This document shows, one piece after another, positions 34,240 to 45,095 of a stretch of 64,000 bases of DNA. The translations under genes and the position numbers were made by a program. Source of the stretch: an uncultured Paracoccaceae bacterium (GTDB lineage Bacteria > Bacteroidota > Bacteroidia > Flavobacteriales > Flavobacteriaceae). The DNA lies in NCBI GenBank assembly GCA_943788135.1, contig CALSPC010000001.1, forward strand, positions 1 through 64,000, given 5' to 3'. The notes below the pieces were generated by a model. It was not told where the DNA came from. It did no database searches and worked only from the letters and a program-made list of their open reading frames with translations. Position 1 is the first letter of the stretch. Each line of letters begins with the position of its first letter.

Positions 34240-34443
34240 ATGACTCTACTTTTAATTACACTTGCACTTTTGGGAATTGCTATTGCAGGAATTTCAATAA
34301 AACTATGGGCAAAAAAAGATGGGGAATTTGCAGGAACTTGTGCAAGTCAAAATCCTATGCTCAACAAAGAAGGAGAGGCTTGTGGGTTTTGTGGAAAAAC
34401 TCCAGAAGAATACAAAGATTGCGCAGAACCTCAACACGCCTAA
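34240..34443 (+). CDS. Small membrane-anchored four-cysteine protein
   Basis: This 67-residue protein has an N-terminal membrane helix (2-23) and a short soluble part with cysteines at 34, 48, 51 and 61 ('GTCASQNPML', 'ACGFCGKTPEEYKDC'). The CxxC plus two outer cysteines suggest a metal or redox site. Similar small 'membrane or secreted' proteins occur widely in Bacteroidota without known function. A hairpin follows immediately, and the ECF sigma factor lies 70 bases downstream on the same strand. Confidence 0.75.
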   Translation: MTLLLITLALLGIAIAGISIKLWAKKDGEFAGTCASQNPMLNKEGEACGFCGKTPEEYKDCAEPQHA

Positions 34444-34469
34444 CTGTTTTTCTGTTTAAAAAAAACAGT
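34443..34469 (+). terminator. Possible hairpin terminator or attenuator
   Basis: ACTGTTTTT (34443-34451) pairs with AAAAACAGT (34461-34469). The stem starts at the last base of the 34240 stop codon and is followed by a short T stretch (ACTTTTAG). The AT-rich stem makes it a weak terminator at best. Confidence 0.4.
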
Positions 34470-34513
34470 ACTTTTAGATTCGCTAACTGCGTTAAAAACT
34501 CAAAACCATACAA

Positions 34514-35065
34514 TTGGAAATAAACGAAGTCGTTCGGAGAGCCAAAGAAAATGAACAAAGTGCATTCAATTTGTTGTTGCATACCTTTTGGAATGATGTA
34601 TATGGTTTTTTGATTAAGCGTACCCGAAATGAAAATGATGCTGAGGATATATCTATTGAAACGTTTTCGAAAGCCTTTGAAAAAATAAAGACCTTTGATG
34701 AGGCCTTTAAATTCAAAACATGGTTGATTACCATTGCAAAAAATACGCACTCAGACAGTTTAAGAAAACAAAAAATATCGCTTAGCAATCAAACATCTGA
34801 AGACGATGAAAAGCGAGTCTATAAAATTCAGGATGAAGCGCCTTCTCCCGAAGACGTTCTGATAACAGAACAAAATCTTGCAGCGTTATTAAAAGACATT
34901 AAAAAATTAAAACCCCACTATCAACAGGTGATTAATTTACGTTATTTTCTAGAACTATCTTATCTTGAGATTTCAAAAGAGCTTAATATCCCCGTAAACA
35001 ATGTTAAAATTAAACTTTTGAGAGCAAAAAAGCTGTTGGCTGAAATTATCTTAACAAAAAAATGA
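34514..35065 (+). CDS. ECF-type RNA polymerase sigma factor
   Basis: This 183-residue protein has sigma region 2 (about 10-85, 'NLLLHTFWNDVYGFLIKRT', 'DAEDISIETFSKAFEKIKTF') and region 4 (about 115-175, 'YQQVINLRYFLELSYLEIS' and 'VNNVKIKLLRAKKLL'). The start is TTG at 34514; no ATG precedes region 2 in this frame and stops lie close upstream. It overlaps the transporter gene by four bases (ATGA). No anti-sigma gene is adjacent, which is unusual for a classical ECF system and suggests control by another mechanism. Confidence 0.88.
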   Translation: MEINEVVRRAKENEQSAFNLLLHTFWNDVYGFLIKRTRNENDAEDISIETFSKAFEKIKTFDEAFKFKTWLITIAKNTHSDSLRKQKISLSNQTSEDDEKRVYKIQDEAPSPEDVLITEQNLAALLKDIKKLKPHYQQVINLRYFLELSYLEISKELNIPVNNVKIKLLRAKKLLAEIILTKK

Positions 35066-36279
35066 GACGCTTTATACAAAAACTAGGGCCTGGACTTATT
35101 TTTGCTGGTGCGGCTATTGGCGTTTCACATTTAGTTCAATCGACTCGTGCTGGAGCCGATTTTAGCTTTGGTTTGATATGGGCATTACTACTGATTCATT
35201 TGGTTAAGTATCCCTTTTTTCAATATGGTCCGCGCTATGCCAGTGTCACAGGCGAAAGCTTACTTGAAGGCTACCGAAAGTTAGGAAAAGGAGTTTTGGT
35301 GCTTTACGGAGTATTAACTTTTTTGACCATGTTTACGATTCAAGCGGCAGTAACTATAGTAACGGCTGGAATTGCAACCTCGTTATTTGGTGATTTTATC
35401 AGTGTTAAAATTTGGACTGTAATCATTTTAAGTGTGTGTTTTATCATTTTAAATATTGGCAAATATCAGTTTTTAGATCGTATGATGAAAGTCATTATTA
35501 TCACCTTAACGCTTACAACTTTGATTGCCACTATCATGGCGCTTTCCAATTTCAGTGCCCCTATCCAATTCACACAACACATTCCTGAGGGCAGTATGGA
35601 AATTACATTTTTAGTTGCGTTTATGGGATGGATGCCTGCCCCTTTGGATGTCTCGGTGTGGCATTCGTTATGGACTATAGAAAAGCAAAATTCGAGTACC
35701 GTAAAACGCGATCCTAAAACAGCATTATTAGATTTTAACATTGGATATTTAGGAACAATTATACTAGGAATTAGCTTTGTAGCGCTTGGGGCCCTTATCA
35801 TGCATCCCAGCGGAGAAAGCTTTAGTGGAAGTGCCGGGGTGTTTTCTGTTCAACTTATTGAAATGTACACTAAAAGTCTAGGGAATTGGGCGTATATTAT
35901 CATTGGTATTGCTGCGTTTACAACCATGTTTAGCACCACCTTGACTACTTTAGACGCTTCGCCTCGATCTCTACACAAGGCCTCTGAATTACTGTTTAAA
36001 AAATCATTTAGTAAAGGCTATTTAATGTGGAGCATTGTGTTAATTACAGGAACTTTATGTATTTATTTTTTCTTTCTCTCTGAAATGGGAAGTCTTATAA
36101 AAGTGGCTACAATATTATCCTTTCTAACTGCACCATTTTATGCCCTTACCAACTATATTCTAATTTCGAGTAAGCATACACCAAAAGCAGGGCAACCTTC
36201 CAAAACACTGCATATTATGAGTTGTTTCGGAATTCTTTTTTTAATAGGATTTAGCATTTGGTATCTCACTATTTTATGA
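35062..36279 (+). CDS. Divergent Nramp-superfamily metal transporter
   Basis: This 405-residue protein has about eleven hydrophobic segments and aligns with Nramp/MntH from 'KLGPGLIFAGAAIG' onward. The TM1 metal-site motif DPGN is replaced by G20-V-S-H23. In TM6 the usual 'MPH' appears as 'WMPAPLDVSVWHS', keeping the methionine but losing the histidine. It may therefore carry an ion other than Mn2+/Fe2+, or use altered coordination. Translational coupling to an ECF sigma factor is unusual and hints at co-regulation. The fold assignment is good; the substrate is open. Confidence 0.8.
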   Translation: MRRFIQKLGPGLIFAGAAIGVSHLVQSTRAGADFSFGLIWALLLIHLVKYPFFQYGPRYASVTGESLLEGYRKLGKGVLVLYGVLTFLTMFTIQAAVTIVTAGIATSLFGDFISVKIWTVIILSVCFIILNIGKYQFLDRMMKVIIITLTLTTLIATIMALSNFSAPIQFTQHIPEGSMEITFLVAFMGWMPAPLDVSVWHSLWTIEKQNSSTVKRDPKTALLDFNIGYLGTIILGISFVALGALIMHPSGESFSGSAGVFSVQLIEMYTKSLGNWAYIIIGIAAFTTMFSTTLTTLDASPRSLHKASELLFKKSFSKGYLMWSIVLITGTLCIYFFFLSEMGSLIKVATILSFLTAPFYALTNYILISSKHTPKAGQPSKTLHIMSCFGILFLIGFSIWYLTIL

Positions 36280-36300
36280 TAAATTTATAAGAATACTTTG

Positions 36301-36308
36301 TATCTTTG
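36301..36308 (+). promoter_or_regulatory. -7 promoter element of lipA
   Basis: TATCTTTG at 36301-36308 matches TAnnTTTG, 17 bases before the ATG at 36326. Confidence 0.55.
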
Positions 36309-36325
36309 CTGCTCAAATTAAATGC

Positions 36326-38230
<1,905 letters not shown>

Positions 38231-38234
<4 letters not shown>

Positions 38235-39235
38235 AACTCTTCAACATACGTTTCTACCAGATTTTCAAACTCCGAAGCCTTGTCGATTTTTAATTGGATT
38301 GGCAAGTAATAAATATGATCATTTGTATCTGGATTTAACCTCATAAAATCCTTTTCTGTAGTGACTACTTTTGCTTTTGAATGGATACGTTCCAATTCTG
38401 ATTTGGAAAACTCATGGTGATCTTTATAACTTAGATGTTCGAAATCAAGTCCCATTCCCGTGAGGTAAGATACCAATGGTTTTGGATTTGCAATACCTGT
38501 TACTAACGTGAAATGTGTTCCTTTTAAAGCTGTCAAAGCACAACTTGAAGTCGATGACCTCAGTGTTTCACCATACTGAATACTGCTAAAAAATACCGCT
38601 TGATAGGATTCTGGATTTAAGCGTTTTATAATAGCGGTTTTCTCTAGTCCACTCATTTGCTCTGGACATTTCGTGACTACAATTACTTGAGCACGATTAG
38701 CGCCTGATCTGGGTTCTCTCAAATTTCCTGTAGGTAAAACGATATCGTCACAATACAAATGGTCATAGGCAGTCAGAAGAATATTAAACCCGGCAGTAAC
38801 TTTACGGTGTTGAAAAGCATCGTCTAATAATACCACCTCCAACAACGGGTTGTGTGCTTTTAAACGTTTCAAACCATTTTGACGGTCTGCATCTACGCCA
38901 ACAGTGATGTTTTTAAACTTATTAAAAAGTTGTAATGGCTCATCTCCAATATCTCGAGATGACATTTCAGGACTAGCAATCAGAAATCCTTTTGACTTGC
39001 GACCATAGCCTCGACTTAGAGTTGCTGTCTTATATTTTGAGGCCAAAAGCGTCACTAAATATTCTATCATGGGTGTTTTTCCGGTTCCACCAACGGACAA
39101 ATTACCAATGCTCAATACCGGAAACTCATAGGTTTTTGAGCCGAAAAGTGACCAATCAAAGAATTTATTCCTTAAAAACACCACACCATAATAGAGTGGT
39201 ACAAGGGGAAATAATATTTTTCTAAAAAGCTTCAT
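38231..39235 (-). CDS. lpxK: Tetraacyldisaccharide 4'-kinase
   Basis: This 334-residue enzyme phosphorylates the lipid A disaccharide at the 4' position. It begins with an N-terminal membrane-associated helix ('KILFPLVPLYYGVVFLRN') and has the P-loop 'GNLSVGGTGKTP'. Further family motifs are 'LSRGYGRK', 'GDEPLQLFNKF', 'LLDDAFQHRKV' and 'VTTEKDFMRL'. The frame opens to 39307, but the ATG at 39235 gives the standard start 'MKLFRKILFPL'. It confirms a Gram-negative outer membrane. It is divergent from the Nif3-like gene. Confidence 0.93.
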
Positions 39236-39255
39236 CACAACGAAAGTAATTATTT

Positions 39256-39263
39256 TATCTTTG
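39256..39263 (+). promoter_or_regulatory. -7 promoter element of the Nif3-like gene
   Basis: TATCTTTG at 39256-39263 matches TAnnTTTG, 17 bases before the ATG at 39281. Confidence 0.5.
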
Positions 39264-39280
39264 AACTTAAACAAAAACTT

Positions 39281-40375
39281 ATGATAGTTCAGGATGTGAT
39301 CATGCATTTAGAGGCTTTAGCTCCGCTTGCCTATGCTGAAGAATTTGACAATGTAGGGCTTTTAGTTGGGAACAAAACCTCAGAAGTTACAGGTGTTTTA
39401 GTGACTTTGGATACGCTTGAAACGGTCGTTGATGAAGCGATTGAAACGAACTGTAATATGATTGTAAGTTTTCATCCGATCATTTTCAAAGGAGTCAAGA
39501 GCATTACTGGAAATTCTTATGTGGAACGAGTAATCATCAAGGCCATAGAACATAAAATTGCAATTTATGCGATCCATACCGCACTAGATAATGCGTTTGA
39601 AGGTGCAAATGCCGGGCTTTGTGAGCTTTTAGAGTTGAAAAATAAAACGATTCTCATTCCTCAAAAGGGAACTATCAAACAATTGACCACTTATGTCCCA
39701 GAAAAAAGTGCAAAAACCGTAAGGTCAGCTTTATTTAAAAGTGGCGCTGGAAGCCTTGGTAATTATTCCGATTGTAGTTTTAATAGTACTGGCATTGGCA
39801 CGTACAAAGGAAACGAACAGTCTAATCCGGTGCTTGGAAAAAAACATAGTTTTCAAGAAGTATCCGAAATAAAAATCACGGTTTGTTTTGAGAAACACCT
39901 AGAAAACACCATTCTGAAAACACTTTTTAGCAGCCACCCTTATGAAGAAGTTGCCTATGAAGTATTTACTTTAGACAACAAAAATCAACATATTGGTATG
40001 GGAATGCTCGGAGAACTTGAGCAACCCATGGAAGAAACAGCATTTCTTGATTACATAAAAAAACGATTAAATTGTTCGGTAATACGGCATTCAAAATTTC
40101 TAAATCGACCGATTCAAAACGTAGCTGTTTTAGGAGGCTCAGGGAGTTTTGCAATCGAAGCTGCAAAAGCCGCTGGCGCTGATGCTTTTATCACCTCAGA
40201 TTTAAAATATCATGATTTTTTTAGTGCCGAAAACAAGTTGATTTTAGCCGACATTGGACACTATGAAAGCGAAGCGCATATAAAAAATATTTTAGTTGCT
40301 TATCTTAAGAAAAAAATTACTAATTTTGCAATCCTTTTATCAAAGACAAATACAAATCCTGTAAAGTATATATAA
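39281..40375 (+). CDS. Nif3-like dinuclear metal centre hexameric protein
   Basis: This 364-residue protein matches the Nif3/YbgI family: 'AEEFDNVGLLVGN', 'MIVSFHPIIFKGVKSITGN', 'IAIYAIHTALDNAFEGAN' and the C-terminal 'DAFITSDLKYHDFF' with 'LADIGHYESE'. The histidines and acidic residues of these motifs bind two metals. A PII-like insert (about 125-235) separates the two halves, as in the long forms. It is sometimes annotated as GTP cyclohydrolase type 2; its true function is uncertain. The coiled-coil gene follows after 2 bases. Confidence 0.92.
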   Translation: MIVQDVIMHLEALAPLAYAEEFDNVGLLVGNKTSEVTGVLVTLDTLETVVDEAIETNCNMIVSFHPIIFKGVKSITGNSYVERVIIKAIEHKIAIYAIHTALDNAFEGANAGLCELLELKNKTILIPQKGTIKQLTTYVPEKSAKTVRSALFKSGAGSLGNYSDCSFNSTGIGTYKGNEQSNPVLGKKHSFQEVSEIKITVCFEKHLENTILKTLFSSHPYEEVAYEVFTLDNKNQHIGMGMLGELEQPMEETAFLDYIKKRLNCSVIRHSKFLNRPIQNVAVLGGSGSFAIEAAKAAGADAFITSDLKYHDFFSAENKLILADIGHYESEAHIKNILVAYLKKKITNFAILLSKTNTNPVKYI

Positions 40376-40377
40376 GC

Positions 40378-41157
40378 ATGGCTAAAAAGAAAGAATTAAC
40401 TGTAGAAGATCGTTTAAGAGCTCTTTATGACTTACAATTGATTGACTCTAGAATTGATGAAATTAGAAATGTACGAGGAGAACTTCCCTTAGAAGTTAGA
40501 GATTTAGAAGATGATGTTGAAGGTTTCAAAAACAGAGTCCTGAAACTTGAAGAGAACTTAGCTGACATCAATGAGCAAATAAAATCTAAAAAGATTCATA
40601 TTGAAGAAGCAACGAGCTTAATCAAAAAATATACTGAACAACAGAAAAACGTTCGTAATAATCGTGAATTTAATTCTTTAACCAAAGAAGTTGAATTTCA
40701 AGAATTAGAAATTCAATTAGCTGAAAAACACATTAAAGAATTTAGCGCCCAGTTGGAACAAAAAAACGCTGTAATTACGACTACTAAAGAACGTCTGGAA
40801 GAACGTGAAACGCATTTAAAACACAAAAAGGCAGATTTAGATGCAATTCTTGCTGAAACTGAAAAGGAAGAAAAGGTTTTACTTGAAAAATCAGAAGAAT
40901 ACAAAAAAAATATTGAAGAACGTCTTGTAAAGGCTTACACAAAAATACGAACTAACGTCAAAAATGGACTAGCAATTGTCCCTATTGAGAGAGGGGCTTC
41001 AGGAGGCTCTTATTTTACAATTCCACCACAAGTACAAATGGAAATTGCATCCCGTAAAAAAATCATTACTGACGAACACAGTGGTCGAATTTTAGTAGAT
41101 GCTACTTTAGCAGAAGAACAAAAAGTTGTCATGGAAAAATTGTTTACTAAACTCTAA
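40378..41157 (+). CDS. Coiled-coil protein related to C4-type zinc ribbon family, zinc cysteines absent
   Basis: This 259-residue protein has a long coiled-coil hairpin (about 10-190) and a C-terminal segment 'ERGASGGSYFTIPPQVQMEI' followed by 'RKKIITDEHSGRILVD'. This matches the zinc-ribbon module that normally has four cysteines (CxxC...CxxC before 'RIL'), but none of them is present. Relatives are proposed to bind nucleic acid or act with Nif3-like proteins. The pairing with nif3 upstream at 2 bases is a conserved-looking arrangement. A terminator follows. Confidence 0.85.
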   Translation: MAKKKELTVEDRLRALYDLQLIDSRIDEIRNVRGELPLEVRDLEDDVEGFKNRVLKLEENLADINEQIKSKKIHIEEATSLIKKYTEQQKNVRNNREFNSLTKEVEFQELEIQLAEKHIKEFSAQLEQKNAVITTTKERLEERETHLKHKKADLDAILAETEKEEKVLLEKSEEYKKNIEERLVKAYTKIRTNVKNGLAIVPIERGASGGSYFTIPPQVQMEIASRKKIITDEHSGRILVDATLAEEQKVVMEKLFTKL

Positions 41158-41178
41158 CAATCCATTACAAAATATTAT

Positions 41179-41207
41179 AAGCCTTCATTTTTTATGAGGG
41201 CTTTTTT
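41179..41207 (+). terminator. Terminator after the nif3/coiled-coil operon
   Basis: AAGCCTTCAT (41179-41188) pairs with ATGAGGGCTT (41194-41203) with one wobble pair, followed by a T run to 41207. Confidence 0.85.
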
Positions 41208-41277
41208 ATTTAATATAATTTTCACACTTTTAAAGATTATGCGTTGTAATTTTATATCCACTAAAATTATAAAACCC

Positions 41278-41940
41278 ATGAAAAACCTAGCAACACTTAT
41301 GATTTGTTTGACCTTTAGTTTTACAAGTTGTCAAACCAAAAAAACCAAAACTAACAAGCAACAAGAAGTAATAAACAGCGCTCCAATTGAAGTTCCCCTA
41401 AAAAATGGAATGGCACGCGCCTATTTTGCTAGTGGTTGTTTTTGGTGTGTAGAAGCGGTTTATGAAAGTGTCAAAGGCGTTTCTGAGGTTATTAATGGTT
41501 ACTCTGGTGGTTACACTGATAACCCAACTTACCCTGCAAGTAACACTGGAAGAACTGGACATGCAGAGGCCGTTGAAGTCATTTACGATCCCGAAACTAT
41601 TGATTTTTCAACTCTAGTTGATGTGTATTTTGGTTCACAAAATATTAGTCAAGTTAATGGCCAAGGCCCTGACAGAGGCTCGCAATACCGCTCCATTATT
41701 TTTTATCAAAATGAGGATCAAAAAACAATTATTACACAAAAAATAAAAACCATTTCTGAACAACAGAATATTACTGTTGCAGCCGAAGTATACCCATTTC
41801 AAAAATTTTGGAAAGGTGAAGACTACCATCAAAATTATGAGCGACTTCATCCCAATAACTCATACATCCGAAATGTTTCTATTCCACGACTACGGAAATT
41901 TCAACAAAAATTCCCACACTTACTAAAAACGAAGCATTAA
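41278..41940 (+). CDS. msrA: Peptide methionine sulfoxide reductase MsrA, lipoprotein form
   Basis: This 220-residue enzyme repairs S-methionine sulfoxide in proteins. The active-site motif is 'SGCFWCVEAVYESVKGV' with C54; 'GYSGGYTDNPTYP', 'TGHAEAVEVIYDP' and 'YHQNYERLHPNNSYI' are also diagnostic. Residues 1-18 form a lipoprotein signal ending 'FSFTSC', so it probably acts in the periplasm on the membrane. The frame opens to 41194, but that start lies inside the preceding terminator, so the ATG at 41278 was chosen. It is a single gene. Confidence 0.93.
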   Translation: MKNLATLMICLTFSFTSCQTKKTKTNKQQEVINSAPIEVPLKNGMARAYFASGCFWCVEAVYESVKGVSEVINGYSGGYTDNPTYPASNTGRTGHAEAVEVIYDPETIDFSTLVDVYFGSQNISQVNGQGPDRGSQYRSIIFYQNEDQKTIITQKIKTISEQQNITVAAEVYPFQKFWKGEDYHQNYERLHPNNSYIRNVSIPRLRKFQQKFPHLLKTKH

Positions 41941-41981
41941 TTTTAAAGCCTCAATAGTCTTACATTTTTAATCAAATTGCT

Positions 41982-41989
41982 TATTTTTG
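41982..41989 (+). promoter_or_regulatory. -7 promoter element of the kynurenine operon
   Basis: TATTTTTG at 41982-41989 matches TAnnTTTG and lies 24 bases before the kynureninase ATG. No later promoter of this quality was seen before 49616. Confidence 0.5.
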
Positions 41990-42013
41990 AGATAATTCAA
42001 ACTACAATTATTG

Positions 42014-43282
42014 ATGCTTTATAAGTCTGGTATTCATTTTGCTAAAGCACAGGATCAAAATGATCCTTTAGCGCATTATCGTGACAAGTTTCATATCCCC
42101 AAAACTTCTGAAGGGAACGAATGGCTCTACTTTACTGGAAATTCTCTTGGACTTCAACCAAAACAAACTAAAAACCATATCAATCAAGAGTTAGAGGACT
42201 GGGCGAACTTGGGTGTAGAAGGCCATTTTGAAGCCAAAAACCCATGGTTACCGTATCACGAATTTCTAACTGAAAGCATGGCTGAAATTGTTGGGGCTAA
42301 ACCCATAGAAGTGGTCATTATGAATACCTTGACGACAAATCTTCATTTATTGATGGTGTCATTTTATCAGCCGACCAGAACAAAATTTAAAATTGTCATA
42401 GAAAGTGATGCGTTTCCTTCCGATCGTTATGCCGTAGAAACACAGCTTAAATTTCATGGTTTTGACCCCACGGAGTCGCTCATTGAATGGTCACCAAGGG
42501 CAGGAGAAACACTATTAAATATTGACGATTTAGCTTCTATTTTAGATACTCAAGGCGATGAAATTGCTTTGTTACTAATTGGAGGTGTCAATTATTATAC
42601 TGGACAATATTTAGATCTAAAAAAAATTGCCAAACTCGGCCATCAATACGGATGTAAAGTGGGTATTGATTTGGCGCATGGTGTTGGAAATATTCTTCCA
42701 AATCTTCATGACTCAGGAGTTGACTTTGCAGCTTGGTGTACTTATAAATACATGAACTCTGGTCCAGGCAGTTTGGGCGGGATTTTTGTCCATGAACGTC
42801 ATGCTCACGATGAATCCTTAAAACGATTTGCAGGCTGGTGGAGTCAAAATAAAGACACCCGTTTTGACATGCGTCAACCACTGGATATTATTCCAGGAGC
42901 AGAGGGATGGCAGTTAAGTAACCCGCCTATTTTATCTATGGCAGCGATTAAGGCATCCTTGGAATTGTTTTCGGAAGTTGGCATGCCAGCGTTAAGAAAA
43001 AAATCAATTCGTCTTACTGGATATTTGGAATACCTTATTTTGGAATTACAAAATGAACACATCTCTATTATTACGCCAAAAGACCCTGAACAACGGGGCT
43101 GCCAATTATCCATCCAAGTTCGGAATGCAGATAAATCTTTACATACTAAACTCAGCGAGGCAAATGTGATTACAGACTGGAGAACCCCAGATGTTATCCG
43201 TTGTGCACCTGTTCCCTTTTACAATTCGTTTGAAGATGTTTTTAATATGGTAGAAACTTTAAAAACAGTGTTAGATGCCTAA
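42014..43282 (+). CDS. kynU: Kynureninase
   Basis: This 422-residue PLP enzyme cleaves kynurenine or 3-hydroxykynurenine to (3-hydroxy)anthranilate and alanine. It has 'LYFTGNSLGLQPKQT', 'IVGAKPIEVVIMNTLTTNLH', 'ESDAFPSDRYA', 'GIDLAHGVGN' and the Schiff-base lysine K245 in 'WCTYKYMNSGPGSLGG'. A TTG at 42011 directly before the ATG at 42014 is a weaker start. It overlaps the monooxygenase gene by 8 bases and opens a nine-gene pathway operon. Presence of the later hydroxyanthranilate enzymes implies 3-hydroxykynurenine is the natural substrate. Confidence 0.95.
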   Translation: MLYKSGIHFAKAQDQNDPLAHYRDKFHIPKTSEGNEWLYFTGNSLGLQPKQTKNHINQELEDWANLGVEGHFEAKNPWLPYHEFLTESMAEIVGAKPIEVVIMNTLTTNLHLLMVSFYQPTRTKFKIVIESDAFPSDRYAVETQLKFHGFDPTESLIEWSPRAGETLLNIDDLASILDTQGDEIALLLIGGVNYYTGQYLDLKKIAKLGHQYGCKVGIDLAHGVGNILPNLHDSGVDFAAWCTYKYMNSGPGSLGGIFVHERHAHDESLKRFAGWWSQNKDTRFDMRQPLDIIPGAEGWQLSNPPILSMAAIKASLELFSEVGMPALRKKSIRLTGYLEYLILELQNEHISIITPKDPEQRGCQLSIQVRNADKSLHTKLSEANVITDWRTPDVIRCAPVPFYNSFEDVFNMVETLKTVLDA

Positions 43283-44669
43283 AGAAAGTATTTTAATTAT
43301 TGGTGCTGGACTCTGTGGTTCACTGCTCGCCTTAAGACTGGGGCAACGCGGCTTTAAGGTACGTGTCATAGAAATGCGTCCCGATTTACGAACCGTAGAT
43401 ATTAGTGCCGGACGATCCATAAATTTAGCGTTTTCAAATCGTGGGCTTAAAGCCATTAAGCTCGTTGGCTTAGAATCAAAAGTGAAAAGGTTGTGTATTC
43501 CTATGCACGGAAGAATGATCCATGATAAAGATGGAAAAACCTTTCTTTCTAACTACAGTGGACGAGAGAACGAATCTATAAACTCTATTTCAAGAGAGTT
43601 ACTGACTGCACTTTTACTCGATGAAGCAGAAGCACTAGATAATGTCACTATTGAATTTGAAAACCGTTGTACAAAAGTTGATTTTGACGCCAAAATAGGT
43701 GTTTTTGAAAACCGTAATACAGGCACTACTTTTGAGGTTAGCGCAGACCTAATTTTTGGAACTGATGGCGCTGGGTCTGCTTTAAGGAAAAGTTATTTTC
43801 AAGAGCGTAAATTTTTATTTAGTTTCTCTCAACACTACTTAACCCATGGCTACAAAGAATTAACGATTCAACCAGATTCAAATGGCGGTTTTAAAGCCTT
43901 TAAAAATGCACTTCACATTTGGCCTCGAGGCGATTTTATGATTATTGCATTACCTAACTTGGATGGAAGTTTTACGGTGACTCTATTTTTGAGTTATGAA
44001 ACTGGAGAATATAATTTTGAAAACCTAACAACGCCTGAAATTGTAACTGAATTTTTTCAAAAAGAATTCCCTGATGCTCTTGAACTGATGCCCAATTTAG
44101 TGAATGAATTTTTTGAAAACCCGACAGCACCCTTAGGAACTGTAAAATGCAGCCCATGGCATTACAAAAAAAATAGTCTTTTGTTAGGCGATTCTGCACA
44201 TGCTATTGTACCGTTTTATGGTCAAGGGATGAATGCTTCATTTGAGGACGTTGTTGAATTTGATCGGTTCTTAGACCTTCATGAGGGCGATTGGGAGACT
44301 ACACTTAAAGCCTTTGGAACACATAGAAAAATTGATACCGATGCAATTGCGGACTTAGCAATAGATAATTTTCATGAAATGAAAAACCATGTTGCAAATC
44401 CATTATTTCAAGAAAAACGAAAAATTGAAATGGCTTTAGAAGCTCAATTTCCAGAGACATATTATTCGAAATATTCCTTAGTAACATTCAAAGAAACCAT
44501 TGGGTATAAGGAAGCTATGACCATTGGGCGAGCACAAGACACCGCAATTCTAAAATTGTTGGCTGCACAAAAGATAGCCTCAAATGAAGATTTAAATACT
44601 GTACTCAAAAAAGTACAGCAAGAAACCAGTACTATTCTTAAGGAAAATGCGGTTTCAAAAATAGTTTAA
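43275..44669 (+). CDS. kmo: Kynurenine 3-monooxygenase
   Basis: This 464-residue FAD enzyme hydroxylates kynurenine with NADPH and O2. The dinucleotide motif is 'ILIIGAGLCGSLLALRLGQR'. Next come 'SAGRSINLAFSNRGLKAI', the second FAD contact 'LLLGDSAHAIVPFYGQGMNA', and 'LTHGYKELTI', which is characteristic of KMO rather than other aromatic hydroxylases. The C-terminus has a hydrophobic/basic helix region. It overlaps kynU and precedes the 2-aminomuconate deaminase by 21 bases. Confidence 0.95.
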   Translation: MPKESILIIGAGLCGSLLALRLGQRGFKVRVIEMRPDLRTVDISAGRSINLAFSNRGLKAIKLVGLESKVKRLCIPMHGRMIHDKDGKTFLSNYSGRENESINSISRELLTALLLDEAEALDNVTIEFENRCTKVDFDAKIGVFENRNTGTTFEVSADLIFGTDGAGSALRKSYFQERKFLFSFSQHYLTHGYKELTIQPDSNGGFKAFKNALHIWPRGDFMIIALPNLDGSFTVTLFLSYETGEYNFENLTTPEIVTEFFQKEFPDALELMPNLVNEFFENPTAPLGTVKCSPWHYKKNSLLLGDSAHAIVPFYGQGMNASFEDVVEFDRFLDLHEGDWETTLKAFGTHRKIDTDAIADLAIDNFHEMKNHVANPLFQEKRKIEMALEAQFPETYYSKYSLVTFKETIGYKEAMTIGRAQDTAILKLLAAQKIASNEDLNTVLKKVQQETSTILKENAVSKIV

Positions 44670-44690
44670 TACTAAATTAAAATAACACTG

Positions 44691-45095
44691 ATGAGTAGCA
44701 AAATAACACCAAGAGGAGCCTATCCACACATCAAACGTGTTGGCGATTTTATTTTTGTTTCAGGAACAAGTTCGAGACGTGCAGATAACAGCATTGCTGG
44801 CGTAGATATCATTGATGACATGGGAACCAAATACTTAAATATTGAAACTCAAACCCGTGAAGTCCTTAAAAACATAAACACTAATTTAGCTACTGAAGGG
44901 GCGAGTTTAGAAGACGTTGTAGACGTCACTTCCTTTCTAGTGAATATGAATGATTTTGCTGGCTACAACAGAGCCTATGCGGAGTTTTTTAGTGCCTCAT
45001 CTGGACCTACACGAACAACAGTTGCTGTTCATCAACTACCGCATCCAGATTTGGTGGTCGAAATTAAGGTAATAGCCTTTAAAAAATTAACATGA
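44691..45095 (+). CDS. RidA-family protein, probable 2-aminomuconate deaminase
   Basis: This 134-residue protein has the RidA/YjgF fold signature: '[20 protein letters not shown]', '[20 protein letters not shown]', '[19 protein letters not shown]' and '[20 protein letters not shown]' with the conserved arginine. Within the operon it lies between KMO and the semialdehyde dehydrogenase. The 2-aminomuconate deaminases of the bacterial kynurenine and nitrobenzene pathways belong to this superfamily, so that role is the best inference. It overlaps the dehydrogenase by four bases (ATGA). Confidence 0.85.
   Translation: MSSKITPRGAYPHIKRVGDFIFVSGTSSRRADNSIAGVDIIDDMGTKYLNIETQTREVLKNINTNLATEGASLEDVVDVTSFLVNMNDFAGYNRAYAEFFSASSGPTRTTVAVHQLPHPDLVVEIKVIAFKKLT

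Noticed and set aside
35062-36279. Ordinary Mn/Fe MntH transporter
   Set aside because: The DPGN and MPH metal-site motifs are not present, so a standard substrate call would be unsafe.
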